This document shows, piece after piece, positions 33,357-41,590 of a stretch of DNA of 64,000 nt. Source of the DNA: CAXRDE01 sp964229355 (GTDB taxonomy: Bacteria > Cyanobacteriota > Sericytochromatia > UBA7694); NCBI GenBank assembly GCA_964229355.1, contig CAXRDE010000016.1, forward strand, positions 186,001 to 250,000, given 5' to 3'. Position numbers and translations under genes: made by a program. The notes under the pieces were generated by a model. That model was not told the DNA's origin, ran no database searches, and was given only the letters and a program-made list of their open reading frames with translations. Within the stretch, counting starts at the first letter, position 1. Every line of letters begins with the position of its first letter.

Positions 33357-33746
33357 TTAATTTAAATTTAAATTAACACCCTGCTCAAATTGGAAACGGG
33401 TATAGACTTGTCCTTCGATTTTAAGACGATTTTGAGAAACGTCAAGAGTAATGCGTTTGCCCTTGAGCACCTGCGCTCCCTTTTCCACCACCACCTGACC
33501 TTCCATAATGATTTTTTGAACTTTCTGGGTTTTGGGGTTCAAGTAGACTGTGGCCTGCTGACAACGGGCCTGATAAGGTGAAAATAGCACCCGCACGTTG
33601 CCTTTAAATACGGTGCTTTGGGCTGTGAGATTGACGTCCACTTCCTGGGCAAAAATCTCCACGGGGCTATTGGCCCGGGCCGGGGCTGCGTTGAATAAAA
33701 CCACAAGTCCAAAGCAGAAAAGAGCGCGTATGCAGGTAGAGATCAC
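33357..33746 (-). CDS. LptA/OstA-like periplasmic protein
   Basis: 129 residues with a signal peptide ending AAPARANS. The mature part is a string of short strands in the OstA/LptA beta-jellyroll pattern: EIFAQEVDVNLTAQSTVFKGNVRV, QATVYLNPKTQKVQKIIMEGQVVVEKG, KGKRITLDVSQNRLKI. LptA carries lipopolysaccharide across the periplasm, and single-domain relatives are common in bacteria with an outer membrane. Other lpt genes are not in the window. The start overlaps the upstream gene's stop by 4 bases. Confidence in the fold is good, in the transport role moderate. Confidence 0.78.
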   Translation of the reverse strand: MISTCIRALFCFGLVVLFNAAPARANSPVEIFAQEVDVNLTAQSTVFKGNVRVLFSPYQARCQQATVYLNPKTQKVQKIIMEGQVVVEKGAQVLKGKRITLDVSQNRLKIEGQVYTRFQFEQGVNLNLN

Positions 33747-34225
33747 TTTGAAATCCGCGCAAACAGATAATGGTTGAGATTTAAATAAATGGGACGCTTG
33801 AGCTCATCAAGGGTTTCAAAAAAGTCAGCGGGACGTTTGAGATCTAAAATGGTGTCGTTCCACGTTTCGATAAATTCCTCCTGAGCTTGAAGGGTAACTG
33901 AGAAGAAATTACTGAAGGCGGCAATACGCATATTGATTTTTTGGGCCAAAATCAGGACGTTCTCAAAATTGGTTCGGCAGTTGACTTGCATCGACGTTAC
34001 ACGTTTACCCTGATAGAGGATTTCAACTTTTTTGACCCTCAGGCGAACCTCCTGGTGGTTGTCGAGTATAAAGGTGACATCTTGATCTAAATGATGGGTG
34101 CGCGTTGAAATACCTGCTATTGCTCTGGAAATGGCCGCATCCATATCGACGTAGCTGCTTTTAAGCAGTGGACCAATATCTGGGGTGTCGGGAAATTCAG
34201 GCGTTGGGTTTGTTGGGTTAGTCAT
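33743..34225 (-). CDS. Hypothetical protein coupled to the LptA-like gene
   Basis: 160 residues, cytoplasmic-looking (no signal peptide or TM segment). N terminus Pro/Thr-rich, then a mixed alpha/beta region with basic strands (EVRLRVKKVEILYQGKRV) and a helical C terminus (PADFFETLDELKRPIY). No family recognised. Its stop overlaps the LptA-like start by 4 bases, and a second unknown gene ends 25 bases upstream, so the three probably form one unit. A function with the LptA-like protein is not obvious because the partner is periplasmic. Confidence 0.55.
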   Translation of the reverse strand: MTNPTNPTPEFPDTPDIGPLLKSSYVDMDAAISRAIAGISTRTHHLDQDVTFILDNHQEVRLRVKKVEILYQGKRVTSMQVNCRTNFENVLILAQKINMRIAAFSNFFSVTLQAQEEFIETWNDTILDLKRPADFFETLDELKRPIYLNLNHYLFARISK

Positions 34226-34250
34226 AGGCCCTATTATACGCGGATTTTGC

Positions 34251-35093
34251 TTATTTGAGCAGCTTCACGGTATCCCACTCTGCAGCGTGAGCATGCTGAG
34301 CGTATTGTTGCAGACGACGCAAGCGAATCTGCAATTGCTCTGCAAAGGTGTCCGTTATTTTTTGGGTTTGCATTTTGAGGGTGCTTTGCTGTTTCTGAAT
34401 GGCTTCCACATCAATGCCCAACTGTTCTAAGATTTCTCGAAAAGCACGCAAGAGCATGAGGATGTCGGGGCTGTCTGGAGAGGGCGCCAAAACCAGTTTG
34501 TCTTCCAGTTGATTGGCGATCTCGATAAGCTCAAGCACTTTGGGGTCCAGCGTGCCCGCCGTTTGAAAGCCGCCTGAGATATGCTGATGACCGCCCAGTT
34601 CTGCCAGCTGAGCTTGTAATGCCGTATCGCTTAATAGGGCCAGGGCCTGGGCAAAAACCTGGTGTAAATGGTCGGGTTGCAATTGCTCTAAATCAAGCTC
34701 GATGCTGCCAAAATTGCCTTGCAGTTGTAAGGCGTGCTTTGCTTCGGGCTCCAGATTCATGGTGCCTTTAATGGTGTTGACCCAACTTTCGGTTTCGGCA
34801 TGCAACTGCAAAGCATTTTCAAGATTGAAGTGTTCGCTGACCTGGTGCAGGGCACCCAACAACTTATCGAGATGAAGATGACCCTCCTCAGACGCCAGGG
34901 GGATGTCTTGTTCATTGAGCAACTGTTCGGGTTCTGCGCGAGAAAAGCTCCGTACCTGAACCGTGCTGACGGTCGGGTCATGAAGGGGCTCCTCAGGTAG
35001 CGGAGCGGGTCGATGCGTTACTTTAATCCCGATCTGCTGAAGTTGGGGGTTATTCCAAAGCGGGCCTGTTTTACTCAGGGTGGAAATGCGCAC
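34251..35093 (-). CDS. Hypothetical mostly helical protein
   Basis: 280 residues without signal peptide or TM segment. Mostly helical from residue 70, with Leu/Gln/His-rich heptad-like stretches (LDKLLGALHQVSEHF, LMLLRAFREILEQLG) and a basic coiled region near the C terminus (FAEQLQIRLRRLQQYA). Thr/Pro-rich at the start. No family recognised; it might be a structural or regulatory coiled-coil protein. The gap to the upstream lipoprotein gene is 5 bases, so it belongs to the same minus-strand run as the CarboxypepD_reg lipoprotein, the next unknown gene and the LptA-like gene. Confidence 0.55.
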   Translation of the reverse strand: MRISTLSKTGPLWNNPQLQQIGIKVTHRPAPLPEEPLHDPTVSTVQVRSFSRAEPEQLLNEQDIPLASEEGHLHLDKLLGALHQVSEHFNLENALQLHAETESWVNTIKGTMNLEPEAKHALQLQGNFGSIELDLEQLQPDHLHQVFAQALALLSDTALQAQLAELGGHQHISGGFQTAGTLDPKVLELIEIANQLEDKLVLAPSPDSPDILMLLRAFREILEQLGIDVEAIQKQQSTLKMQTQKITDTFAEQLQIRLRRLQQYAQHAHAAEWDTVKLLK

Positions 35094-35098
35094 GAAGG

Positions 35099-35974
35099 CT
35101 AGCCCTGTACATTTACAAGGTCTTGAATGGTTAAGACCTGTTGATTGGGCAATAAGAGTGTGATATCTACCTTCACCATTTCTGTGCTGGGACGCCCTCC
35201 CAGTGAGACGACAAATCGATCGCCGTTGCTGGTAATCAGGGATTTTCCGCTGGTGAGAATCTCATCGCCGGGCGTGGCGATGTAATATTCAATAAACACC
35301 TGATCCCCACTCCATTGAACGGGTGCACCATTGCTTTTATTTAGGGTAAAGGTTAACAGTAAATCTTCGTTTTTACGCTGCACGAGAACGCTGGCCTGAG
35401 TGGCCTCATTTAAAGTGGAGCTCGCACTGGGCTCTGTCGTTGGTGTGGCTTCGGGGGTTGGTGTTGCTGAAGGAGTAGGGGTAGCAGTCGCGGTGGGCAT
35501 GGGGGTTGGTTCTGGTGTGGCGGTGCTACCATCGGGCAACAAAATAATCGGCGTTGGGCTGGCCTCGGGAGTGGGAGATGGTGAGCTTGCGGTGACGGGC
35601 TGTAACATCAGATCTTCGGTTTGGGTTCCTGCCGTGAGCTCAAGGGTGCGGTTAATGGGCACATAATTGGGAGCCGTGGCGATTAATTTTACCTCACCGG
35701 GCGCCAGGTTTTCAAAGCGAAAAAAGCCGGCCTCATCACTCACCTGGCTTGTGGTATTGATGCGTACGGTAACACCGGGGAGCAAACGTTGTGTCCCGGC
35801 TTCTTGAATTACGCCTTGCAAAACCAGGTTGTTTTGGGGAAGCGGCGTTGCACCCGTCGTGGGGGGCGGGGATTCCTGAGTCATGTCTTTCCCCGGGGTG
35901 TTGGTAGACAATACGGGTTCCTGGCACGATGTGCTCAGCATAAGTAATAGAAGGGCAAACAGTGGTTTTTTCAT
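35099..35974 (-). CDS. Lipoprotein with carboxypeptidase-regulatory-like domain and Pro/Thr linker
   Basis: Signal peptide MKKPLFALLLLMLSTSC, lipobox Cys at residue 17. Residues about 45-125 form a CarboxypepD_reg-like Ig fold: VIQEAGTQRLLPGVTVRINT, DEAGFFRFENLAPGEVKL, LIATAPNYVP. A 70-residue linker of repeated PTP, ATP and TPEP units follows, then a C-terminal beta-rich domain of unknown type (about 195-291). The design suggests a surface protein whose outer domain is held away from the membrane. I chose the ATG at 35974 because AAGGGGT lies just before it; the frame is open ten codons further. Confidence 0.68.
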   Translation of the reverse strand: MKKPLFALLLLMLSTSCQEPVLSTNTPGKDMTQESPPPTTGATPLPQNNLVLQGVIQEAGTQRLLPGVTVRINTTSQVSDEAGFFRFENLAPGEVKLIATAPNYVPINRTLELTAGTQTEDLMLQPVTASSPSPTPEASPTPIILLPDGSTATPEPTPMPTATATPTPSATPTPEATPTTEPSASSTLNEATQASVLVQRKNEDLLLTFTLNKSNGAPVQWSGDQVFIEYYIATPGDEILTSGKSLITSNGDRFVVSLGGRPSTEMVKVDITLLLPNQQVLTIQDLVNVQG

Positions 35975-36201
35975 ACCCCTTATTGTGACACCATCTACGC
36001 CCATGCGTCAAAACAATTAATGCAGGTTTAACCTCTAAGAAATTCTAGATGAATAAACTTTAAATTTAAATAAAACTTATCGAGGAGAAGGGAGCATCTT
36101 ATTTAGCAGATAGGCCCTGATGTTGTACATTAAAAGAAAGAGTTTAAGAATGGGTTATTTAACAAATCTTAACTTTAAGTGAAAATTGTGGGGAAGGAAT
36201 C

Positions 36202-37428
36202 ATGTTCAGGGTGGGTCAACGTTCCATGAAAATCTTATTGTGGGGGAGTCTTTTGGCTTCTTTACAAGGGGTTGTTTTGCCTGTGTCCGGGATCGGGTCG
36301 CAGGCCCGTGCAGCACAAGTTATTCCTTCGCGCAGCGTGCGACTTACCCCTGCAGAACAGGCTGCAGGCGTTGTCGATCTGCAGGCCGTATTGCCCGTGT
36401 TTCAGCAAATCAATGAACGCTACCGTATTTTTTCACCGGCACAATTTACCCATTATATTCACAATTTTCATTATCCTTACCGCAGTCAGTTTGCGTTGAG
36501 CAAGCGCCGGCCTCCCACCCAGGTGGTGCTACACTGGACCGCCAATCCCCGTCCTGATATTCCGCTATATACCCTGTCTGCTTTTTTACGCAGCCGCCAA
36601 CGGGGGCGCATTGTGGAGCGGCGTGCGGAGCATAAAAATGTCTCGAATTATTTTTTGACGGGTTCGTTGCAAAATTTGCAGGGGCAGCCGGAGAGCTTTT
36701 TGGTCAAGCTAACCCGCGGAGATCTTGCCCAGTGGGGAGACATTCCGCGCGTAACCGCTTATCCGACCAAAGACAGCCACAACAATAAATATGATGGCCA
36801 GGGATCCGTGGGGATAGAAATTGAAAGTCCTAATTTTCGCAATTTTTACTATAATGTCCAACAGCGTGAAAAGTTGGACAAATTTCTGGTGTTGGTGCTT
36901 AAAGAGCGTCAGGAGCTGTCTGAATTTTTACAATTGCGTCAGTCTCCCCATTGGCAAGACATGGAGGCACTGGCCCGATACCTGCGCAATAATATCGCAA
37001 AGATTGATGTAAATGCCCGAGGTGGTATTCCCCAAAAATATCAGCATCTGGACGCTATTTTAAAGGACTTCCCTGATCTCTCGCCCAGGGTGTATCAAGA
37101 AGCGCAACGTATGTTTCGCTATATTTCCGGTCACGGCATTGTGGCCCGTGAATACAATACGCTCATGCATCGTGTGGGCAGACCTCAGGATGCGCGCTAT
37201 CACAAAATCGACTTTACCGAACCTCATGTATTTTTGGTGGTGATGGAACTGCTAAACGGTGAAGCCCTCAAAGAAGATACGTTGCGCCAACAAGAGGCTT
37301 TACGCCTTGCCCAGTGGGAGCAGCAAAGTTCGTTGTTTTCTGCGGGTGCCTCCAGCGTTGCTACTCCATCTACAATAACCAGGCAAACCCCTCCGCAGGC
37401 CTTTACAGGACGTCGAGCTCCCCGATAA
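36202..37428 (+). CDS. N-acetylmuramoyl-L-alanine amidase-like (Amidase_2) protein, exported
   Basis: Cleaves the sugar-peptide bond of peptidoglycan, if active. A signal peptide (KILLWGSLLASLQGVVLP) is followed, at about residue 110, by the Amidase_2 zinc region: QVVLHWTANPRPD (first ligand His), NVSNYFLTGS, GSVGIEIESPNF, ISGHGIVAREYNT (second His) and KIDFTEPHVF near the end. The usual third ligand and catalytic Glu/Lys region seem present but are spread over a longer domain (about 270 residues) than normal, with an insertion of about 90 residues between GIEIES and GHGIV. A ribosome site GGAAGG precedes the ATG. Its end overlaps the aminotransferase gene by 26 bases (convergent). Confidence 0.8.
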   Translation: MFRVGQRSMKILLWGSLLASLQGVVLPVSGIGSQARAAQVIPSRSVRLTPAEQAAGVVDLQAVLPVFQQINERYRIFSPAQFTHYIHNFHYPYRSQFALSKRRPPTQVVLHWTANPRPDIPLYTLSAFLRSRQRGRIVERRAEHKNVSNYFLTGSLQNLQGQPESFLVKLTRGDLAQWGDIPRVTAYPTKDSHNNKYDGQGSVGIEIESPNFRNFYYNVQQREKLDKFLVLVLKERQELSEFLQLRQSPHWQDMEALARYLRNNIAKIDVNARGGIPQKYQHLDAILKDFPDLSPRVYQEAQRMFRYISGHGIVAREYNTLMHRVGRPQDARYHKIDFTEPHVFLVVMELLNGEALKEDTLRQQEALRLAQWEQQSSLFSAGASSVATPSTITRQTPPQAFTGRRAPR

Positions 37429-38533
37429 TTTGGGTCAGACTCTCAACAATGTACGTCTGTTCTGTGGGCGTAATCTCCGGAAAAAGAGGCAGCGCAAAGC
37501 TGTTTTGGGCACAGTCTTCGGCCTCAGGGAAGCTCAGCTCAGGTTTGTGATAAAGCTGTTGCTGGTGCAAAGCCAGTGGATAATACGAAAGGCTTTCAAT
37601 GCCTTTTTTTTTCAGACGGGTTTGCAAAGGTTCTCGTTTCCCTTGAAGAGAACCCCTCAAACGTAAGATATAGTGGTGAAACACACTTTCTGTATGCGCT
37701 CCTGCTGAAAGGGGAGGGAGGCGTAAGGGCAGCTCCAGGGGGGCCAGTAAGCGATGGTAATGCGCTGCGGCCTGTCGCCGTTGCTGATTCCACTGCTCCA
37801 AATACGGAAGTTTGGTGTGTAAAATCGCAGCTTGCAAAGCATCTAAACGGCTGTTGACCCCCAGCGTAATCTGCTTATTTTTCTGTGCGGTGCCATGTTC
37901 GCGCAGCTTTAAGATTTCCTGGTACAAAGCCACCTGGTGGGTGGTGATTAACCCCCCGTCACCAAAAGCCCCTAAATTCTTGGTGGGAAAAAAGCTAAAG
38001 CAGCCCAGGTCTCCCAGACTTCCGAGGGCCTTACCCTGATAGATGGCGCCAATGCTTTGGGCACAGTCTTCGATGACTTTCAAATGGTGCTGTTTTGCAA
38101 AACGTAGCAAGTCACTCATATTACAGGGGTAGCCATGTAAATGAACGGGTAAAATCGCCCGGGTCCGCGGGCTGAGAGCGGCGCTTAATTCTGAGGTTGA
38201 GAGGCATTCGGTATCGGGCTGAATGTCCACAAAAACAGGGGTTGCTCCCGTCATACTGATGGCCTCAGCGGTGGCAATAAAGCTCATAGCGGTGGTGATG
38301 ACTTCATCTCCTTTTCCAATGCCTGCGGCTCTCAGGGCTAAATACAGGGCGTCGGTGCCTGAGTTGACCCCCAGGGCGTAAGGCACACCCAGGTAGTGGG
38401 CCATGGCTTTTTCGAAGCGTTCAAGTACGGGGCCTTTAATAAAAATACCGCTTTGGCAGACCTCTGCGATGGCTTGATCAAGCTCGGGCTTGAGCTGCTG
38501 GTACTGGCGAGACAAATCGGTAATACGAATCAT
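37403..38533 (-). CDS. DegT/DnrJ/EryC1/StrS-family sugar aminotransferase
   Basis: PLP-dependent transamination of a keto-sugar nucleotide. The PLP lysine is in FSFFPTKNLGAFGDGG. Other blocks are LGVNSGTDALYLALRA, TTAMSFIATAEAI, PVHLHGYPCNM, IEDCAQSIGA and SRLDALQAAIL, all normal for this family. I chose ATG 38533: it overlaps the stop of the glycosyltransferase gene (ATGA), and IRITDLSRQY is the usual family start; the frame is open 18 codons upstream. It is the last gene of the operon flgB-flgC-fliE-glycosyltransferase-aminotransferase, suggesting that it makes an amino sugar for flagellar or surface glycan. Confidence 0.9.
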   Translation of the reverse strand: MIRITDLSRQYQQLKPELDQAIAEVCQSGIFIKGPVLERFEKAMAHYLGVPYALGVNSGTDALYLALRAAGIGKGDEVITTAMSFIATAEAISMTGATPVFVDIQPDTECLSTSELSAALSPRTRAILPVHLHGYPCNMSDLLRFAKQHHLKVIEDCAQSIGAIYQGKALGSLGDLGCFSFFPTKNLGAFGDGGLITTHQVALYQEILKLREHGTAQKNKQITLGVNSRLDALQAAILHTKLPYLEQWNQQRRQAAAHYHRLLAPLELPLRLPPLSAGAHTESVFHHYILRLRGSLQGKREPLQTRLKKKGIESLSYYPLALHQQQLYHKPELSFPEAEDCAQNSFALPLFPEITPTEQTYIVESLTQIIGELDVL

Positions 38534-39669
38534 GGGGTGTTGAGGTCCTGTAAGTGGTTTAAAAAAGCCTGACTCGTTCGATGCCAACTGGATTGTTGGG
38601 CGTGTAACTGACCCGCCTGGCCTAACTGTTGGCGCAGTTCAGGCGCGTTCAGTAAGTGGGTTAGCCCCTGTGCCAAAGCTTTGGGATCATGGGGGTCAAA
38701 GTAGGCCGCAGCGCTTCCTCCCACCTCGGGTAATGAGGCTACCTTTGCCAAAAGGGTTGGCGTACCGTGTTGCATGGCCTCTAAAACAGGTAAGCCAAAA
38801 CCCTCATAAAAAGAGGGCATGACCAGGAGGCTGGCGTGGGCATAATAGGTATGCAGGGCTTCTGCCGACAGCGCGCCGGTTAAATGCACGCGATCTGTAA
38901 GTTTAAGTCTTCGAATTTCCTGGCTTAATAAGGGGGTATAGCGCGCATCGCCCGGACCCGCAAAGACGAGCGCGTAGCGAGACTGCAAGGCCGCAGAAAG
39001 CTGTGCATAGGCCTGCAATAAACCCCACTGGTTTTTGTGGGGATCTGCACGCCCTACCTGTAGAATATATGCTTCGGGTACCGGAGCAGGACCTACCATC
39101 GTTGGGCCCGGGTCGGCGGCCAGTGGAATCACAAAGGTTTTGTCTCGGTATTGAGGAGCCAGTGCCACCAGGTCTTTGCGGGTGTGATGAGAAACCGTGA
39201 GCAAGTAGTCGGCTTTGCGTAAGAGCCATTTTAAGCCCTGAGGGCGACAGAGCAATAGGCGAAAGAGAGCACTGGCTTGCTGAAAATACTGCGGATAACG
39301 CAAAGGTGTTAAGTCATGTACCATGGCGAGATTTATGCCGGGCATGGGGTGAAAAATATAGTAAAAGGACACGTAAAAGTGGGGTTGAAAACGCTTTAAC
39401 TCACGGTATAGAAACACACGGTTTTTCCAGGATCTGGCGTCATAACCACATGCTTTGGTTAAAAATCTGGCCACGAGAGGCTTTTTGTGGTATTGCTTTA
39501 GCCATTCTAAGCCAAAGGCTTGTAACGCCTGGTTGGTAAAGAGAAGGTAATAGGTGTGGTCAGGTTGAGCGGTGCGCAACAGCTCGGCCACATAAGACAG
39601 CGAGACACGTGCAATACCGTCGAGCGTGGTTTCGCGAACCCAGCGCAGATCCAGGACAATACGGGCCAT
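38530..39669 (-). CDS. GT4-family glycosyltransferase
   Basis: GT-B fold with the GT4 C-terminal signature: YILQVGRADPHKNQWGLL, LVFAGPGD, VHLTGALSAEALHTYYAHAS, then PSFYEGFGLPVLEAM with the nucleotide-binding Glu pair and GTPTLLAKVASLPEVGG. The N-terminal half has VHDLTPLRYPQYF and LLTVSHHTRKDLV. Donor and acceptor are unknown. It begins 1 base after the fliE stop and overlaps the aminotransferase start, placing it inside a flagellar operon, where flagellin or hook glycosylation is a reasonable hypothesis. Confidence 0.88.
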   Translation of the reverse strand: MARIVLDLRWVRETTLDGIARVSLSYVAELLRTAQPDHTYYLLFTNQALQAFGLEWLKQYHKKPLVARFLTKACGYDARSWKNRVFLYRELKRFQPHFYVSFYYIFHPMPGINLAMVHDLTPLRYPQYFQQASALFRLLLCRPQGLKWLLRKADYLLTVSHHTRKDLVALAPQYRDKTFVIPLAADPGPTMVGPAPVPEAYILQVGRADPHKNQWGLLQAYAQLSAALQSRYALVFAGPGDARYTPLLSQEIRRLKLTDRVHLTGALSAEALHTYYAHASLLVMPSFYEGFGLPVLEAMQHGTPTLLAKVASLPEVGGSAAAYFDPHDPKALAQGLTHLLNAPELRQQLGQAGQLHAQQSSWHRTSQAFLNHLQDLNTP

Positions 39670-39670
39670 T

Positions 39671-39979
39671 TTAGATGGGCATGCGCATGATTTCTCGGTA
39701 AGCTTCTAGTGCCTGGGTACGCAGTTGCGTGGCCAATCTTAAGGCAATGTCCGCCTCCTGCGTGGCGATCATGACATCGTGAAGCTCTACATCTTCGCCT
39801 GCGGCCATTTGATCAGCGAGGGTGTCTGCTTTGATCTGTGTTGCGTTGAGCGCTTGAATACCGGCTTGAAACACCGCGCCAAAGCTCTGACTTTCATCTT
39901 CTACTTTCGGGGTGGCTGCCGCGAGTTCGGCCGAGACCTTCAGGGACGGGAGGGCTCCAAGACCGTTGATTTCATTCAT
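39671..39979 (-). CDS. fliE: Flagellar hook-basal body protein FliE
   Basis: Small protein that joins the MS ring to the rod and is an early export substrate. 102 residues, with the conserved C-terminal half: SFGAVFQAGIQALNATQIKAD, the FliE-typical GEDVELHDVMIATQEADIAL and REIMRMPI at the end. Start and the flgC stop share TGATG. Together with flgB and flgC, it encodes the proximal rod. Confidence 0.95.
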   Translation of the reverse strand: MNEINGLGALPSLKVSAELAAATPKVEDESQSFGAVFQAGIQALNATQIKADTLADQMAAGEDVELHDVMIATQEADIALRLATQLRTQALEAYREIMRMPI

Positions 39980-40446
39980 CAGGCACGTCCAATTTCAAGG
40001 GCTTTTAAGGCCATAGACTTCATGCTCTGAAAAGCGGTAACGCTGGCTTCATAAGAGCGATTTGCCGACATCATGTTGGTCATTTCTTGCACCACGTTAA
40101 TATTGGGGTACATCACGTAGCCTTCAGCGTTAGCGTCCGGATGTCCGGGTTCGTATACTTCTCGTCCGGCGCTGGTGTCGTCCTGAATTTGACTGGCAAT
40201 GACACCACCATGATTGCGGGCCTGTTCAAAGGGCAAATGGCCTTGGTCTGTGCGGGCAGCACGCACGCGTTCTAACAGGGTATTGTGAAAACGGGGCTGA
40301 AAGACCACTTCCTGGCGCTGAAAAGGTGTCCCTTCGGCGGTGCGGGTGGTTTGGGCATTGGCCAGATTGTTCGAAATGGTGTTCATGCGCAAGCGCTGAG
40401 CAGACAGTGCAGAGCCTGCAATTCTTAAACCGTCTTCAAAACTCAT
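39979..40446 (-). CDS. flgC: Flagellar basal-body rod protein FlgC
   Basis: Proximal rod subunit. Family start SFEDGLRIAGSALSAQRLRM, followed by NTISNNLANAQTTRT (the rod/hook-family ANNIAN-type motif) and the C-terminal NINVVQEMTNMMSANRSYEA, FQSMKSMALKALEIGR. 155 residues, normal. Start overlaps the flgB stop (TAATG) and the stop overlaps fliE (TGATG). Confidence 0.96.
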   Translation of the reverse strand: MSFEDGLRIAGSALSAQRLRMNTISNNLANAQTTRTAEGTPFQRQEVVFQPRFHNTLLERVRAARTDQGHLPFEQARNHGGVIASQIQDDTSAGREVYEPGHPDANAEGYVMYPNINVVQEMTNMMSANRSYEASVTAFQSMKSMALKALEIGRA

Positions 40447-40868
40447 TAACGGCCTCCTTCTGCAATCACGTATTTGGTTTGTGCATAGCGGTGGGTTAAC
40501 GTTTGTGAAACCGCATTGTAGCTGATTTGTGCCTGAGCCAGCGTGGCCATTTCGGTGTCAATGTCTACGCCATTTCCATCATTACGCATGACACCGGGTA
40601 CCTGGTAAAGGGTAAAGTTATGTTCAGCCTGCACGGGCAAATGGTGAGGGTGGGTATAGAGCTGTTCGGTATTAAAGGCCGTTCGAGAGGCCTGATGTTC
40701 CAGGCGCTGGCGGGTGGCCTGAAGTTCACTCTCAAAGTCCACAGCCTGGGCCTGGTAATGGGGGGTGTCGGCGTTGGCGATATTATTGGCGGTGATGCGC
40801 TGACGGTGTTGGAGCCCCCCCAGGGCTTCTTTTAAAAGATGGGAGCGCTCGCTGATTTGCTCAAACAT
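40446..40868 (-). CDS. flgB: Flagellar basal-body rod protein FlgB
   Basis: Proximal rod subunit and the first gene of the operon. Blocks: HLLKEALGGLQHRQRITANNIANADTP, split by the usual loop, then NDGNGVDIDTEMATLAQAQISYNAV. 140 residues. AAGGAA lies 8 bases before the ATG, and a near-perfect sigma-28 promoter lies 35-60 bases upstream. Confidence 0.95.
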   Translation of the reverse strand: MFEQISERSHLLKEALGGLQHRQRITANNIANADTPHYQAQAVDFESELQATRQRLEHQASRTAFNTEQLYTHPHHLPVQAEHNFTLYQVPGVMRNDGNGVDIDTEMATLAQAQISYNAVSQTLTHRYAQTKYVIAEGGR

Positions 40869-40901
40869 AGACGGTTCCTTATGGTTTTACGGCTAGAGAT
40901 C

Positions 40902-40928
40902 TTATCGGCAGTTTGCCCACAAACTTAA
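40902..40928 (-). promoter_or_regulatory. Sigma-28 (FliA) promoter for flgB-flgC-fliE-GT-aminotransferase
   Basis: On the minus strand TTAAGTTT, exactly 11 bases, then GCCGATAA. The consensus is TAAAGTTT-N11-GCCGATAA: 15 of 16 positions match with the ideal spacing. It overlaps the last 4 bases of the Crp-like gene and starts transcription about 30 bases before flgB. Confidence 0.85.
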
Positions 40929-41590
40929 GAGACATACGAAACATTTCCCTTAAAAATCATGCGATCTTCACGGTAGATCTTCTTTTGGGCCTCCAATTGT
41001 TGTAGGGCTTCTTCAATCACGTGAGGTGGCGCTGCCAATTGCAATGAGAGGGCTTTCAGATCACAGGTAAAAGCCAAATCTTGACCCTCCATGCGATAGG
41101 CGGGGTGCTCCAGATAATGCTGTAAAAGACGCCACAGCCGTTGGGTTAAGTAGGGTAAACTTTTTTTGCTGTCTTGTATGATATGCCCCTGCTGATACCG
41201 CTCTAAAAAACCCACCCAACGTACGCCGGTATCTGGAAAAAAGCGCATCATTTTTTCAAAGGCCCCTTTGCGCATGACCAATAGGCTGACTTCTTCGCTG
41301 GCCACCACCCGGCCTTTTTTAAGACCTTCTTCAATCAGGCTAAGACTGCCAAAGAAATCTCCAGGGGTCAGGGTGTCAACCCTACGCCAAAATCCAGCGG
41401 GGGTTTGTTCGCTAACGGTGAGTGAGCCGCGCTGCACCAAATACATGACGTCGCCAGGCAAGGCATACGAATAAACGGTCTTGCCTTCTCCGTAGTGGGC
41501 AGTATGCATGCCGCCTTGTAAGCTTTTAAGGTCTTCCATTGACACAGGAGACAACTCATCGCGGTGTATCCACCATAAACGATTACTCAT
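40925..41590 (-). CDS. Crp/Fnr-like cyclic-nucleotide-binding protein
   Basis: 221 residues. Residues about 30-130 form a cNMP-binding jellyroll: GEGKTVYSYALPGDVMYLVQRGSLTV, DTLTPGDFFGSLSLIEEG, VVASEEVSLLVMRKGAFEKM. The Arg that holds the cyclic-nucleotide phosphate in classical Crp is not evident at the expected GSLSLIEEG place, so binding of cAMP is uncertain. The C terminus contains helical segments that fit a winged helix (LSLQLAAPPHVIEEALQQLEAQKKIY) and probably bind DNA. Its start overlaps the kinase gene by 8 bases and it is the last gene of tatA-uvrB-kinase-crp, so it may answer to the kinase. Confidence 0.78.
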   Translation of the reverse strand: MSNRLWWIHRDELSPVSMEDLKSLQGGMHTAHYGEGKTVYSYALPGDVMYLVQRGSLTVSEQTPAGFWRRVDTLTPGDFFGSLSLIEEGLKKGRVVASEEVSLLVMRKGAFEKMMRFFPDTGVRWVGFLERYQQGHIIQDSKKSLPYLTQRLWRLLQHYLEHPAYRMEGQDLAFTCDLKALSLQLAAPPHVIEEALQQLEAQKKIYREDRMIFKGNVSYVS

